Source: RGDT01 sp964630925
GTDB lineage: Bacteria; Planctomycetota; Planctomycetia; Gemmatales; Gemmataceae
DNA length: 64,000 bases
Reading direction: 5' to 3'
Assembly (NCBI GenBank): GCA_964630925.1
Contig: CAZVZK010000010.1
Span: 52,161-116,160 of the forward strand
Shown here: positions 17,747-26,327 of the stretch, piece by piece
How the letters are laid out: the number at the start of each line of letters is the position of its first letter
Position numbering within the stretch: position 1 is the stretch's first letter
Position numbers and translations under genes: made by a program
The notes under the pieces: generated by a model
What the model was told of the DNA's origin: nothing
The model's database searches: none
Seen by the model: only the letters and a program-made list of their open reading frames with translations

Positions 17747-18091
17747 ATGCCGAAAGACGCTCGCTGGGGGCTGGTGGTCGGGGCGGGGGCCGTCATCCTC
17801 ATCGCCGTCCTCTTCTTCCGCAAGGACGGCGCCGCCGGCAGCAACAGCCTGCCGGCCCCCAATCTGCCCGGGGTCACCGCGGGGGCGGTCAAGCCGCCCA
17901 TCCCCGGCGTCCCGTCCGTGCCGGCGGGCCGCGTCCACCGCGTCGAGGACGGCGAGACCCTCACCAGCATCGCCGTCCGCTACTACGGCGACGCCGGCCG
18001 CGTGTCGTTCCTCTTCCGAGCCAACCGCGACCGCCTCATGGCCCCCGACCGCATCCCCTACGGCACCCTGCTCGTCGTGCCCTACGAATAG
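17747..18091 (+). CDS. Small membrane-anchored LysM domain protein
   Basis: 114 residues. One transmembrane helix (about 8-25, LVVGAGAVILIAVLFF) leads to a Pro/Gly-rich linker and a LysM-like domain at about 60-113. The LysM segment begins VEDGETLTSIAVRYYGD, contains RANRD and ends IPYGTLLVVP, which matches the peptidoglycan-binding LysM fold. Planctomycetes such as Gemmata do have peptidoglycan, so wall binding is possible. GAGGAGGGC lies upstream of ATG 17747. The TAG stop is the first part of a repeat and terminator structure. Confidence 0.8.
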   Translation: MPKDARWGLVVGAGAVILIAVLFFRKDGAAGSNSLPAPNLPGVTAGAVKPPIPGVPSVPAGRVHRVEDGETLTSIAVRYYGDAGRVSFLFRANRDRLMAPDRIPYGTLLVVPYE

Positions 18092-18195
18092 CTGACAGCC
18101 AGCAACAGCCAGCAACAGCCAGCTTCAAGAAGACAACAGCCGGCCTCCCCATGCGAAGAGGGCCGGCTGTTCTTGTTTTCGCTGGTTGTCAGCTA
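18089..18195 (+). repeat. Tandem-repeat plus hairpin element, copy A (terminator)
   Basis: Three tandem AACAGCCAGC-like units (to about 18123) are followed by an 11-bp hairpin (18135-18145 with 18161-18171) and TCTTGTTTT, a good Rho-independent terminator. An outer inverted repeat (18089-18103 with 18181-18195, one mismatch) encloses everything. The same hairpin core and repeat unit recur at 30070-30215. Confidence 0.75.
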
Positions 18196-18228
18196 CTCAC
18201 CGGTGAAACCCTCCTCGCCCGGAGGGGG

Positions 18229-18276
18229 TACTCCGCCTAGAATGGCCGGGATTCGACCGGCCGAACCTAGGGAGTA
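18229..18276 (+). promoter_or_regulatory. Leader hairpin covering the ribosome binding site
   Basis: TACTCC (18229-18234) can pair with GGAGTA (18271-18276), which holds the likely Shine-Dalgarno of the next gene. CTAG pairs with CTAG inside it, and GGCCGG (18244-18249) with CCGGCC (18257-18262) at the tip. If the transcript starts upstream, the site would be hidden. A TAGAAT box at 18238-18243 inside the element could instead be a -10. Confidence 0.35.
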
Positions 18277-18281
18277 GCCGC

Positions 18282-20462
18282 ATGCTGGCCCGCCGATACG
18301 CACCCATCGCCCTGCTGCTGGCGGCCCTGTGCGCCGCGTCCACCGTCCGCGGCGCCGACGTGCGCAAGGACACGTCGCTGCCCCTGATCCCCGCCGACGC
18401 CGCCTTCTACACCTCGTCGCTGCGCCTCAAGGAGCAGATCGACCTCTTCTACAACAGCAAGGCCTACAAGGCCCTGCGCGAGGTCCCCTCCATCAAGAAG
18501 CTGTACGCCGAGGCCATGTCCAAGGCCAAGGAGAAGGGCGGGCCCCTCGACGCCGTCGAGGGCTTCATGAAGAACAAGGACAACAAGGAGCTGGTGGAGG
18601 TGCTGACCGAGGCCGTCAGCGACGAGGTGTTCCTCCTCGGCGGGAAGAGCTGGGTGACGTTCTTCGGGCTGTTCCAGGTGTACAGCAACGCCGCCAGCGT
18701 CGGCATGCTGGAGGAGATCCTCTCCGGCACCGACCCCGCCCGCGCCCAGCCGCGTGCCTTCCTCAACGCCTTCCTCAAGAACAAGGAGCTGATCCAGGTC
18801 CCCGACCTCGTCATCGGCTTCCGCCTCAAGACCCCGGCCAAGGCCGAGGCCCAGCTCGCCCGCCTGGAGAAGATCCTCGGCGGTCTGGAGGCCGTCTTCG
18901 AGCCGCTCAAGGACCGCGTCAAGTCGAAGAAGACCAAGGACGGGAAGCTCGTCATGGTCGAATTCGAGGGCAGCCAGCTCCCCTGGGACACTGCCGACCT
19001 GAGCGACTTCGAGCGCAACAAGGGCGAGTTCGACCCCCTGATCGCCCACCTGAAGAAGCTGAAACTCACCGTCACCCTCGGCGTGCGTGGCGAGTACCTG
19101 CTGCTGTCCGTCGGCGAGAAGTCGTCCGAGGCCGAGCGTCTCGGCGGCGACGCCAAGAAGCTCATGGACCGCCCCGAGATGCAGCCCATCATCGACGCGG
19201 CCGACAAGAAGTTCGTGTCGGTCGGCTACACGAGTCAGGCTCTGCTGGAGGCGTACTCCGGGGCGAAGACCGACTACATCGCGATGGCGAAGAAGCTGAA
19301 GGAGACCCTCAACAACTCGGCCCTGCCGGAGGCGCGCAAGAAGGCGTACTCCGCCGACATCGACGAGCTGGCGTCCGACCTGAAGGACATGGGTTACAAG
19401 CCGGGCGCCCAGGCCGGCTACGTCCTGCTGACGGACTACGGCTTCGAGCAGATGGGCTACGACTACGGCAGCCACGCGAAACTCGCGAAGGTGAAGCTGG
19501 GCCTGATCCCGCACCTCGGCGGCAGCCCGCTGTTCGCGGCGGCGGGCGGCTTCACCGTCGACGGCGGGTACTTCGCGACGGCGGTGAAGTGGGCGAAGAA
19601 GGGGTACGGGCACGCCGAGAGCTTCTTCCTCGACTTCGTCGATAATGACATGGCCGACCAGTACAAGAAGGCGATGAAGAATGTCCTCCCGCGCCTTCAG
19701 AAGCTGGAGGACATCACGACGAAGACGCTGATCCCGGCGATGAAGCAGGGCGGGGTGGGATTCGTGATCGACGCCAAGTGGAAGAGCAAGGCGTGGGTCA
19801 AGGAGCTGAAGCTGGATCGCGACATGCCGCTACCCGAGCTGGGCGTGCTGGTCGGGATCAGCGACGCGGCCAAGTTCACCGAGGCGATGAAGGGCTACCG
19901 GCTGGCCTTCAACGACCTGTACGCGGCCATCCGCGAGTCGTCCCCGGACAAGGACAACATCCCCGAGTTCAGCATCCCGGAGCCGAAGACAGAGAAGTCG
20001 GACGCCGGCCCCCTGTACTGGTGGGAGCTGCCCGAGACGGGGCTGGACAAGCAATTCCAGCCGACGGCGGGCGTGGGCAAGAACGCCCTGGTGCTGGCAC
20101 TGTCGAAGGCGCACGCGGCGCGGATGATGAAGCCGACGCCGCTCAAGTTCCGCGACCCGGCGTTGTCGTTCAAGGGCGACGTGCTGGCGGTGTCCCTGCT
20201 CGACTGGGTGGGCGTGGTGGACACGGTGTCGCCGTGGGTGGAGCGGATCGTCGGGGCGGCGACCATCGTGCCGGCGGACGACGAGGAGGCGCTGAAGAAG
20301 GCGAAGATCGAGGCGGCGCGTGTGGCCAAGGAGATCAACACGGCGCTGTCGATCTTCAAGGCGTTCAAGGGCTTCACGGCGGTGGCGCGCGTCGAGGGCG
20401 GCGTGCTGGTGACGCGGACCGCCATCGTCATCCGCGACATCGACGGCGTCGTCGAGCCGTGA
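18282..20462 (+). CDS. Large hypothetical secreted protein
   Basis: 726 residues with a signal peptide (about 1-25, ending VRGAD). The remainder is Lys- and Ala-rich with alternating helices and strands and no membrane segment. Segments such as DVLAVSLLDWVGVVDTVSPW and an early AAFYTSSLRLKEQID are reminiscent of DUF3352-type planctomycete proteins, but I cannot confirm this. No catalytic motif is visible. It stands alone between two terminators, with GGGAG upstream of ATG 18282 inside a hairpin that may modulate translation. Confidence 0.6.
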   Translation: MLARRYAPIALLLAALCAASTVRGADVRKDTSLPLIPADAAFYTSSLRLKEQIDLFYNSKAYKALREVPSIKKLYAEAMSKAKEKGGPLDAVEGFMKNKDNKELVEVLTEAVSDEVFLLGGKSWVTFFGLFQVYSNAASVGMLEEILSGTDPARAQPRAFLNAFLKNKELIQVPDLVIGFRLKTPAKAEAQLARLEKILGGLEAVFEPLKDRVKSKKTKDGKLVMVEFEGSQLPWDTADLSDFERNKGEFDPLIAHLKKLKLTVTLGVRGEYLLLSVGEKSSEAERLGGDAKKLMDRPEMQPIIDAADKKFVSVGYTSQALLEAYSGAKTDYIAMAKKLKETLNNSALPEARKKAYSADIDELASDLKDMGYKPGAQAGYVLLTDYGFEQMGYDYGSHAKLAKVKLGLIPHLGGSPLFAAAGGFTVDGGYFATAVKWAKKGYGHAESFFLDFVDNDMADQYKKAMKNVLPRLQKLEDITTKTLIPAMKQGGVGFVIDAKWKSKAWVKELKLDRDMPLPELGVLVGISDAAKFTEAMKGYRLAFNDLYAAIRESSPDKDNIPEFSIPEPKTEKSDAGPLYWWELPETGLDKQFQPTAGVGKNALVLALSKAHAARMMKPTPLKFRDPALSFKGDVLAVSLLDWVGVVDTVSPWVERIVGAATIVPADDEEALKKAKIEAARVAKEINTALSIFKAFKGFTAVARVEGGVLVTRTAIVIRDIDGVVEP

Positions 20463-20478
20463 CGTGCGGCCGAGTGTG

Positions 20479-20525
20479 AACGATACGGCCCCGCCGATGC
20501 GTCGCATCGGCGGGGCCGTGTCGTT
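20479..20525. terminator. Long bidirectional terminator hairpin
   Basis: A 22-bp stem with one mismatch (20479-20500 with 20504-20525) and a 3-base loop lies between convergent genes. It starts 17 bases after the stop of the plus-strand gene. The outer ends are A- and T-rich, which suits termination on both strands. Confidence 0.75.
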
Positions 20526-20543
20526 CCCTGCGAGGCGTGATGG

Positions 20544-20903
20544 CTACGATGCGGCGGCGTCCGCCCCCTGGGCGTGGGGGCGTGTGGGGCCGTTCAAGGA
20601 GGGGCCGGCGAGCATGTCGGTGATGACCTCGGTGGCGGGCCGCTTCTCGATGGAGGCCACGGTGCCGATCAGGCTCTCCAGCCGAAGGAGGAAATCGTCC
20701 ACCAAGTCGCTGGCGGGGAAGACTCGATCAAATGGCTGACCCTCGTCGTCGTTGATGGGACACCGGAAAACGAGAACGCCGGGATGAATGGGTGGCCTCT
20801 CCTCCCAGCCGCGCCTCTGCAAGTAGGCACGGATGTGGGGCAGCCTCACTAGCTCGATGCGGGAGTCAATCCAGGGCGAACGCCTGCTCGGCTCACGTTT
20901 CAT
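20544..20903 (-). CDS. Hypothetical partner of the DUF4365 protein
   Basis: 119 residues. It begins MKREPSRRSPWIDSRIEL and contains HIRAYLQRRGWEERPP, then LVFRCPINDDEG and VDDFLLRLESLIGTVASIEKRP; the tail is Pro/Ala-rich. No signal peptide or membrane segment is seen. ATG 20903 overlaps the DUF4365 stop by 4 bases (ATGA), so the two are translationally coupled. I do not recognise a named family. By position it could be an antitoxin, immunity protein or second subunit. It ends shortly before the 20479 terminator. Confidence 0.6.
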   Translation of the reverse strand: MKREPSRRSPWIDSRIELVRLPHIRAYLQRRGWEERPPIHPGVLVFRCPINDDEGQPFDRVFPASDLVDDFLLRLESLIGTVASIEKRPATEVITDMLAGPSLNGPTRPHAQGADAAAS

Positions 20904-21406
20904 AGCGGCTCCCTCTTCACGACTTTCTCCATCAGCCGGCTCAGCTCGGCGGGCGAGAACACGTTCGAGCACGGGATAGTGATCCGCACCGACTTCCTGT
21001 TCCTGGTCTCGGGCCTGCCTCGAAGGGACAGCCAGTAGGCACACCGCCGAAGTGTCAAGCGCTCCTCGTCGTGATCCAACCACGCCTTCTCGTCATTCGG
21101 CATGACGAGCAGGACGAGGATGCGCGGCGTGAACGGCGTACTGGCCCGGAGCAGGCGATAGGCGTCCAACTCCATATCGTACACGATCTCGGTGGGGCCG
21201 ATGGCCGCGGCCGTCGTGGATTTCGCCTGGATGTCGAGGGAATGGCCGGTCTCTTCGAGGCGCTCTTCGACCTCTCGGATGACGTGCAGCGTCGTGTCGA
21301 TCCCGTAATCGAAGTCACGAAAACTGCACGACAGCCCGCACGCGCCGGCGACGGCCTGGATGTACGCACGGGACAACGCCTCCTGCCGGTGCGCCCGCGT
21401 CAACAT
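20900..21406 (-). CDS. DUF4365 family protein, nuclease-like fold
   Basis: 168 residues. The N-terminal part reads RQEALSRAYIQAVAGACGL, then Asp37 in DYGID and LDIQAKSTT with Q60-x-K62, the pattern seen in DUF4365 proteins. The D...QxK arrangement resembles PD-(D/E)XK nuclease-like folds, and the family is often found in conflict systems. The second half (RILVLLVMPNDEKAWL) is alpha/beta. No signal peptide. It forms an overlapping pair with the 119-residue gene downstream. Nuclease activity is inference and not shown by the sequence. Confidence 0.7.
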   Translation of the reverse strand: MLTRAHRQEALSRAYIQAVAGACGLSCSFRDFDYGIDTTLHVIREVEERLEETGHSLDIQAKSTTAAAIGPTEIVYDMELDAYRLLRASTPFTPRILVLLVMPNDEKAWLDHDEERLTLRRCAYWLSLRGRPETRNRKSVRITIPCSNVFSPAELSRLMEKVVKREPL

Positions 21407-21422
21407 CGCCCCCTCCTGGCGC

Positions 21423-22769
21423 TCAGAACACCAGCGGCTTTCCGAACGGCAGCACCGGCACGGGCCGGCCGTTGTTCAGGTAGTTCGCCTCGGTGTCGAT
21501 GCCCAGGTGCGCGTAGATCGTCGCCAGCACGTCCTGCGGCGGCTTCGGGTCGGCCTTCGGCAACGCGCCCTTCTCGTCGCTGGAGCCGATTACGCGCCCG
21601 CCCTTCACCGGGCCGCCGGCCAGGGCGGCGCTGAAGACGTTCGGGTAATGGTCGCGGCCCGCCTGGGCGTTCACCCGCGGCGTCCGGCCGAACTCGCCCC
21701 ACGCCACCACGAGCGTGGACTCCAGCAGGCCGCGCGCGTCAAGGTCGTCGATGAGGGCGGAATACGCGCGGTCGAAGCGCGGCAGGAAGCCGAGCTTCAG
21801 TGACTCGAAGCCCTTGACGTGCGTGTCCCACCAGCGCAGATCGACGGTGACGAGGCGCACGCCGGCCTCGACGAGGCGGCGGGCCAGGAGGATGCGCTGG
21901 CTCCAGGCGGGGGAGCCGCAGCGGTCGGCGGCCTTGGGGTCGAACGCCTCCATGAAGCCGTACCGCTCGCGCAGGCGCTCCGGCTCCCGGTCGAGGTCGA
22001 AGGCGTCGCGGGCGGCCTTCGACGTGAGGATGTCCCACGCCCGCTTGCCGAACTTGTCGATGGCGTCGAGCTGGCCAGTCGCGTCGGCGTCGCGGCGCAT
22101 GGTGTCGAACCTGGTCAACAGAGCCTTGCGGTCGGCGACCTTGTCAAGGGTCACGCCCTCGGCGAGGGTGAAGTTGGGCACGCGGAAGGGGCCGCGGTTG
22201 GCCGGGTCGGCCTGCGTCTCGAACGGCTTGTGGGCCACGCCGAGGTACGCCGACCCGGTGCCGGGCACCATGCGCGGGATCATGACGTAGGCGGGCAGGT
22301 GCGGCGACTTGTGGCCGAGCTGGCGGCTGACGATGGAGCCGCAGGAGGGGTAGCTGTTCTCGTCGGGGGCGGGGCCGGGCGGGTAGCCGGTGAAGCAGAT
22401 CTGGTCGCCGGTGGAGTGGCCGGCGTCGCCGTGGGTGAGGCTGCGGACGATGGACCACTTGTGCTGCACCTTGCCGCACATAGGGAGCATGTCCGAGAGG
22501 GTGATGCCGGGGACGCTGGTGCGTGCAGTGCCGAACTCGCCCCTGTACTCGGCGGGTGCGTCGGGCTTGGGGTCCCACATGTCGATGTGCGACGGCCCGC
22601 CACGCATCCACAGGATGATGACAGACGGCTCGCGTGAGGACTTGCCGGCGCTGGCGGCGTGCGCCTCGTGGCGGAGCAGCCCGGCGAGGCCGAGGCCGGC
22701 GCCTATGCCGCCGATCTGGAGGAAGCCGCGGCGGGAGAGGCGGCGGGCGTCGGGGCAGCCATGAGGCAT
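21423..22769 (-). CDS. DUF1501 family protein with Tat signal
   Basis: 448 residues. The N-terminus carries a twin-arginine signal (RRGFLQIGG) and a hydrophobic stretch ending EAHA. The DUF1501 domain follows, with VIILWMRGGPSHIDMWDPKP, HSTGDQICFTGYP and VAWGEFGRTPRVN. DUF1501 proteins are abundant in planctomycetes, belong to the alkaline-phosphatase-like/sulfatase superfamily and usually pair with DUF1549/DUF1553 cytochrome-like proteins; none is present here. ATG 22769 gives the usual start about 10 residues before the Tat motif; a longer frame adds about 31 atypical residues. Confidence 0.87.
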   Translation of the reverse strand: MPHGCPDARRLSRRGFLQIGGIGAGLGLAGLLRHEAHAASAGKSSREPSVIILWMRGGPSHIDMWDPKPDAPAEYRGEFGTARTSVPGITLSDMLPMCGKVQHKWSIVRSLTHGDAGHSTGDQICFTGYPPGPAPDENSYPSCGSIVSRQLGHKSPHLPAYVMIPRMVPGTGSAYLGVAHKPFETQADPANRGPFRVPNFTLAEGVTLDKVADRKALLTRFDTMRRDADATGQLDAIDKFGKRAWDILTSKAARDAFDLDREPERLRERYGFMEAFDPKAADRCGSPAWSQRILLARRLVEAGVRLVTVDLRWWDTHVKGFESLKLGFLPRFDRAYSALIDDLDARGLLESTLVVAWGEFGRTPRVNAQAGRDHYPNVFSAALAGGPVKGGRVIGSSDEKGALPKADPKPPQDVLATIYAHLGIDTEANYLNNGRPVPVLPFGKPLVF

Positions 22770-22812
22770 GGCGGGGGTCTCCGCGGGAGGGAGGCGGATG
22801 GCGGGATGACTC

Positions 22813-22821
22813 TGATATACT
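22813..22821 (+). promoter_or_regulatory. Extended -10 promoter
   Basis: TGATATACT fits the extended -10 consensus TGnTATAAT with one change and lies 40 bases before the start codon at 22861. No good -35 is seen at 17 bases. Confidence 0.5.
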
Positions 22822-22860
22822 ACGACAGGACGCGGAGGGGGAGCAAGGAGAATCGGGGTC

Positions 22861-23469
22861 ATGGCCTACGCCGACTTCACGATGGAGGAGCTGCAAGACG
22901 ACTTCGGCCTCACCGTGGCCCGCGAGGATCTGCACGCCTCCGTCCCCGAGCTGGATCTGCCGGGGGGCCTCGGGGCGCTCCTCACCCGCAACCTGCCGCT
23001 GGTCCTCGACCTCGCGAACGAGAAGGCGCGTTCGGAGATGCTCATCTCCCCCATCCTCGTGGAGCTGAAGTTCCTCCACCGCGCCCGCGTCTCGTACTTC
23101 ACAGGCATCGACTTCAACGTGGATGAGGCGGCGGGCCTGAAGGGGCGCTGCGACTACCTCTTCACCCGTGACCCCGTGCAGATCTCCGTCACCGCCCCCG
23201 TCTGCGTCATCGTCGAGGCGAAGGCGGAGAGCATCGTCGGCGGCATCCCCCAGTGCCTCGCCGAGCTCGTCGCCGCCTGGCGCTTCAACGAGAGGCGCTC
23301 CCTCACCATCTCACCCCTCCACGGCGTGGTCACCAGCGGAACTCAGTGGCGATTCCTCCAGCTCGCCGGCAGCCGCGCCACCATCGACACGACGGAGTAC
23401 CCCATCGAGCACGTCCGCAAGATCTTCGGCATCCTCACCCGCATCGTCCTCGGCCCCGACCCGGCCTGA
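22861..23469 (+). CDS. PD-(D/E)XK nuclease-like hypothetical protein
   Basis: 202 residues. The central region has Asp98 in GRCDYLF, then VCVIVEAKAES with E119-x-K121, and Q131 in GIPQCLAEL. This D...ExK...Q order is the core signature of the PD-(D/E)XK restriction-endonuclease-like superfamily. The N-terminal 70 residues are mainly helical (PLVLDLANEKARSEMLI). No DNA-binding domain or methylase is adjacent, so it is probably an orphan. It is divergent from the DUF1501 gene and read from an extended -10 promoter. Whether it cuts DNA is unknown. Confidence 0.65.
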   Translation: MAYADFTMEELQDDFGLTVAREDLHASVPELDLPGGLGALLTRNLPLVLDLANEKARSEMLISPILVELKFLHRARVSYFTGIDFNVDEAAGLKGRCDYLFTRDPVQISVTAPVCVIVEAKAESIVGGIPQCLAELVAAWRFNERRSLTISPLHGVVTSGTQWRFLQLAGSRATIDTTEYPIEHVRKIFGILTRIVLGPDPA

Positions 23470-23474
23470 CACCC

Positions 23475-24989
23475 ATGCTCCGCGCCACCCTCCTCCTGGC
23501 CGCCCTCTCCCCCGCCGCCCCCTGGGCCGATGGCGAGGCCGAGCAGGAACGCCTCGTCCGCGCCGCCTACCTCACCCAGCCTCCGCCCGCGCCGCCACTC
23601 CTCGGACCGGCCGCCGCCGTCGCCGCCGTCGCCGTCGGCCTCATCTCCCTCTTCGGCGGCGTGTGCATCGCCTACTTCCGTGGCCGCAGCACGACGCGCC
23701 CGCTCGGCTTCGCCGGCGCCGGCGCCGGCGTCGGCCTGCTGATCGCCTACCTGTCGGGGTTTTGGGACGCCGCCCCGGCGGGCGAGACGCTGCCGTACCC
23801 GCACGTCGTCCCGAGACGCGAGGGCGTCCTGTCGCTCCGGTTCTCCATGATCCATGACGTGATCCACGAGCGATATTCGCGTCACGCCTCGGCTTACTTC
23901 ATCGAACGCGGCAAGAGCGCCAGGGCGGGACTCAAGGGCGCACTCCCTGCCGCACGCCGCTTCGCCCTCATGGACGACCTCGCCGCCGGCCTGCACCACG
24001 GGGGTGACACCGCCGGCGCCGTCCGCGTCCTCACCGACAAGCTGGCCGCCGAGGAGGCCCTCGGGCCGCCGGACCCGCGCACGCATGCCAGCCTCGCGCT
24101 GCTGCTCGCGTCCGGCAAGCCGTCGGACGCCGCCCTGCGTGACGCCCTGACCCACGCCCGCGCCGCCGCCGACCTCCGCCCGGTGTCGCCCTTCGGCGCC
24201 GAGAAGTGGCTCGCCGCCCTGATCGAGTACCAGATCGCCCTGCGCCACGACCCGAAGATGGCCACCCGGTACGACATGGTCGGCAACAAGCTGGACAGCG
24301 AGCACCTCCAGATCCTCGGCCACCCGACGGTGCTCGTCCGGCCAGGCGTCGGGCGAACACGGGACCGGATGGCGTCCGCCAACCTCGCCGCCCGTTACCT
24401 CGCCGACCCAGAATCGGTGAAGTCCCCCGAACGAGCGCGAGACGCGATCACCCGCGTCGGCTCCGAGGACGGCTGGGGCTTCGCGATGGCCGAGGCCGCC
24501 GCCACCTCCGTCAAGGAGCCCGTGCCGTTCGATGAGCCGGCGCTCGGGATCGTCGGGCTGTGGCGCGGCGGGGTCGGCCCGCACCCCCACCTCGCCGCCG
24601 CACTCGGCGAGATCATGCTCCGCGCCGGGCAACGTTATATCGCCTGGACGGCCTTCGAGCGGGCGGCCACGCTCCCCCACAACTGCCCCGGCGATGCGGA
24701 GGCGTTCCTGGCCCACTGCCGGCGGCGGCAGTCGGCCATCGAGGCGACGCTGCCGCCCGCCGAGCCGTCCGGCCTCAAGGCGGCGTTCGACGCCGAGCTG
24801 GCCCACGGCCTGGCGCAACAGAAGGCGGAGGGCGAGGTGACGCCCACGCCGCCGGGCGACGCCGACTGGTTCCACGTCGGCCTGTCGGCGGTGCCGTCGT
24901 GGCCGGTCATCGCCGCCGTGCTGGCCGCCGGCCTGTTCTGCCTCTACGCGGGGCTGACCGGGCCGCCGCCGGAAGATCCGGTAAACTGA
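23475..24989 (+). CDS. Membrane protein with helical-repeat middle region
   Basis: 504 residues. Two hydrophobic helices near the N-terminus (about 45-68, VAAVAVGLISLFGGVCIAYF, and 77-93) follow a possible signal. A long soluble region rich in Ala-helices looks TPR-like (AVRVLTDKLAAEEALG, LTHARAAADLRP, YIAWTAFERAATL), and a C-terminal helix (VIAAVLAAGLFCLYAGL) ends the protein. No enzyme motif. It starts 5 bases after the nuclease-like gene stop, so translation may be coupled. The next gene, a PQQ propeller, begins 33 bases later on the same strand. Confidence 0.6.
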   Translation: MLRATLLLAALSPAAPWADGEAEQERLVRAAYLTQPPPAPPLLGPAAAVAAVAVGLISLFGGVCIAYFRGRSTTRPLGFAGAGAGVGLLIAYLSGFWDAAPAGETLPYPHVVPRREGVLSLRFSMIHDVIHERYSRHASAYFIERGKSARAGLKGALPAARRFALMDDLAAGLHHGGDTAGAVRVLTDKLAAEEALGPPDPRTHASLALLLASGKPSDAALRDALTHARAAADLRPVSPFGAEKWLAALIEYQIALRHDPKMATRYDMVGNKLDSEHLQILGHPTVLVRPGVGRTRDRMASANLAARYLADPESVKSPERARDAITRVGSEDGWGFAMAEAAATSVKEPVPFDEPALGIVGLWRGGVGPHPHLAAALGEIMLRAGQRYIAWTAFERAATLPHNCPGDAEAFLAHCRRRQSAIEATLPPAEPSGLKAAFDAELAHGLAQQKAEGEVTPTPPGDADWFHVGLSAVPSWPVIAAVLAAGLFCLYAGLTGPPPEDPVN

Positions 24990-25022
24990 CAGCGTCGCCC
25001 CCGGCTCCGGTGAGGCACCCGA

Positions 25023-26327
25023 ATGCGTCTCCTGCCCCTCCTCGCCCTCGCCCTCGTCGCGGCCGACTGGCCCCAATGGCGCGGGCCGAACGGCGACGGA
25101 ACCGCCCCCGGCGCCGACCCGCCGATCAGGTGGGACGCGAAGACCAACGTCAAGTGGAAGGCCGCCATCCCGGGCAAGGGGTCCTCGACGCCCGTCGTGG
25201 TGGGCGGGCTGGTGATCCTGACCACGGCCATCGACACGGGCACCGAGGCGAAGGCGGAGGACATCCCGGCGCCGGTGAAGCCGCCGGCGGGGGCCGACCT
25301 CGACTCGCCGCGCTACAAGCGCATGACGAGGCCGACCAACACCTACTATCGCTTCGTCGTCATCGCACTCGACCTCGCCACCGGCAAGGAGCGCTGGCGC
25401 AAGCAGGTGCGTGAGGCCGTCCCGCACGAGGGGCACCACGTCACCCACTCCTACGCGGCCGGCTCGCCCTGCACCGACGGCAAGCGGGTCTACGCCTCGT
25501 TCGGCTCCTTCGGCACCTACTGTCTCGGCATCGACGGCAAGCTGATCTGGGAGCGCGACCTCGGCAAGCTGGAGACGCGGCTGGGTTGGGGCGAGGCGGT
25601 CACGCCGGCGCTGCACGGCGGCAACCTCTACGTCGCCCACGACCACGAGGGCGACTCGTTCCTCGCCTGCCTCGACGTGGCCACGGGCAAGGACGTGTGG
25701 AAGGCGCCGCGCGACGAGCCGAGCAACTGGACCACGCCGGCCTTCGCCCGCCAGGGCGACAGGACGCTCGTCCTGTTGCCGGGGACGAAGAAGGTCCGCG
25801 CCTACGACACGAAGACGGGGAAGGAGGCGTGGACGCTGCCGGGCCTGACGGTGAACGCCATCCCCTCGGCCATCGTCCGCGACGGAGTCGCCTACGTCAT
25901 GGCCGGCTACAAGGGCAGCGTCGGCTACGCGATCAAGCTGAGCGACCCGCCGGAGGTGCTGTGGAAGCTGGACCGTGGCACGCCCTACGTCCCGTCGCCG
26001 GCGCTGTCGAAGGGCCGCCTGTGGTTCACCTCGACGAACGAGCCGACCCTCAGCACCATCGACATCAAGTCGGGCAAGGCGGTGATCGACCGGAAGCGTC
26101 TGCCGGGGCTGCGGCAGATGTACTCGTCGCCGCTCATCGCCGGGGGGCGCGTGTACCTGGCGGACCGCGACGGGACGACGCTCGTCTTGAAGGAGGGGGA
26201 CGGGATCGAGACCCTGGCGACGAACAAACTCGGTGAGGGGATCGACGCCGCGCCCGTCGCCGTCGGCAAGACGCTGCTCCTGCGCGGGGCGGGGCACGTC
26301 TGGTGCATCGAGGAGAAGGGGCGATGA
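25023..26327 (+). CDS. Secreted PQQ-like beta-propeller protein
   Basis: 434 residues with a short signal peptide (LLPLLALALVAA). The mature start DWPQWRGPNGDG is typical of planctomycete PQQ-propeller proteins. Repeats read LDLATGKERWRKQV, LDVATGKDVWKAP and YDTKTGKEAWTLPG, the tryptophan-docking motif of PQQ/YWTD-type blades. The catalytic residues of quinoprotein dehydrogenases are not apparent, so a structural or binding role is more likely. Its stop overlaps the next start by 4 bases (ATGA), coupling it to the zinc-ribbon protein. Confidence 0.85.
   Translation: MRLLPLLALALVAADWPQWRGPNGDGTAPGADPPIRWDAKTNVKWKAAIPGKGSSTPVVVGGLVILTTAIDTGTEAKAEDIPAPVKPPAGADLDSPRYKRMTRPTNTYYRFVVIALDLATGKERWRKQVREAVPHEGHHVTHSYAAGSPCTDGKRVYASFGSFGTYCLGIDGKLIWERDLGKLETRLGWGEAVTPALHGGNLYVAHDHEGDSFLACLDVATGKDVWKAPRDEPSNWTTPAFARQGDRTLVLLPGTKKVRAYDTKTGKEAWTLPGLTVNAIPSAIVRDGVAYVMAGYKGSVGYAIKLSDPPEVLWKLDRGTPYVPSPALSKGRLWFTSTNEPTLSTIDIKSGKAVIDRKRLPGLRQMYSSPLIAGGRVYLADRDGTTLVLKEGDGIETLATNKLGEGIDAAPVAVGKTLLLRGAGHVWCIEEKGR

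Noticed and set aside
23343..26297. A 984-codon minus-strand frame
   Set aside because: It runs antisense to the membrane protein and the PQQ gene, which show real domain motifs; its own translation is Arg/Gly/Ala-rich with no motif.
25023..26327. Quinoprotein alcohol dehydrogenase
   Set aside because: Only the propeller repeats are seen; the catalytic Asp/Glu and Cys-Cys features of the enzymes are absent, so only a PQQ-like propeller is claimed.
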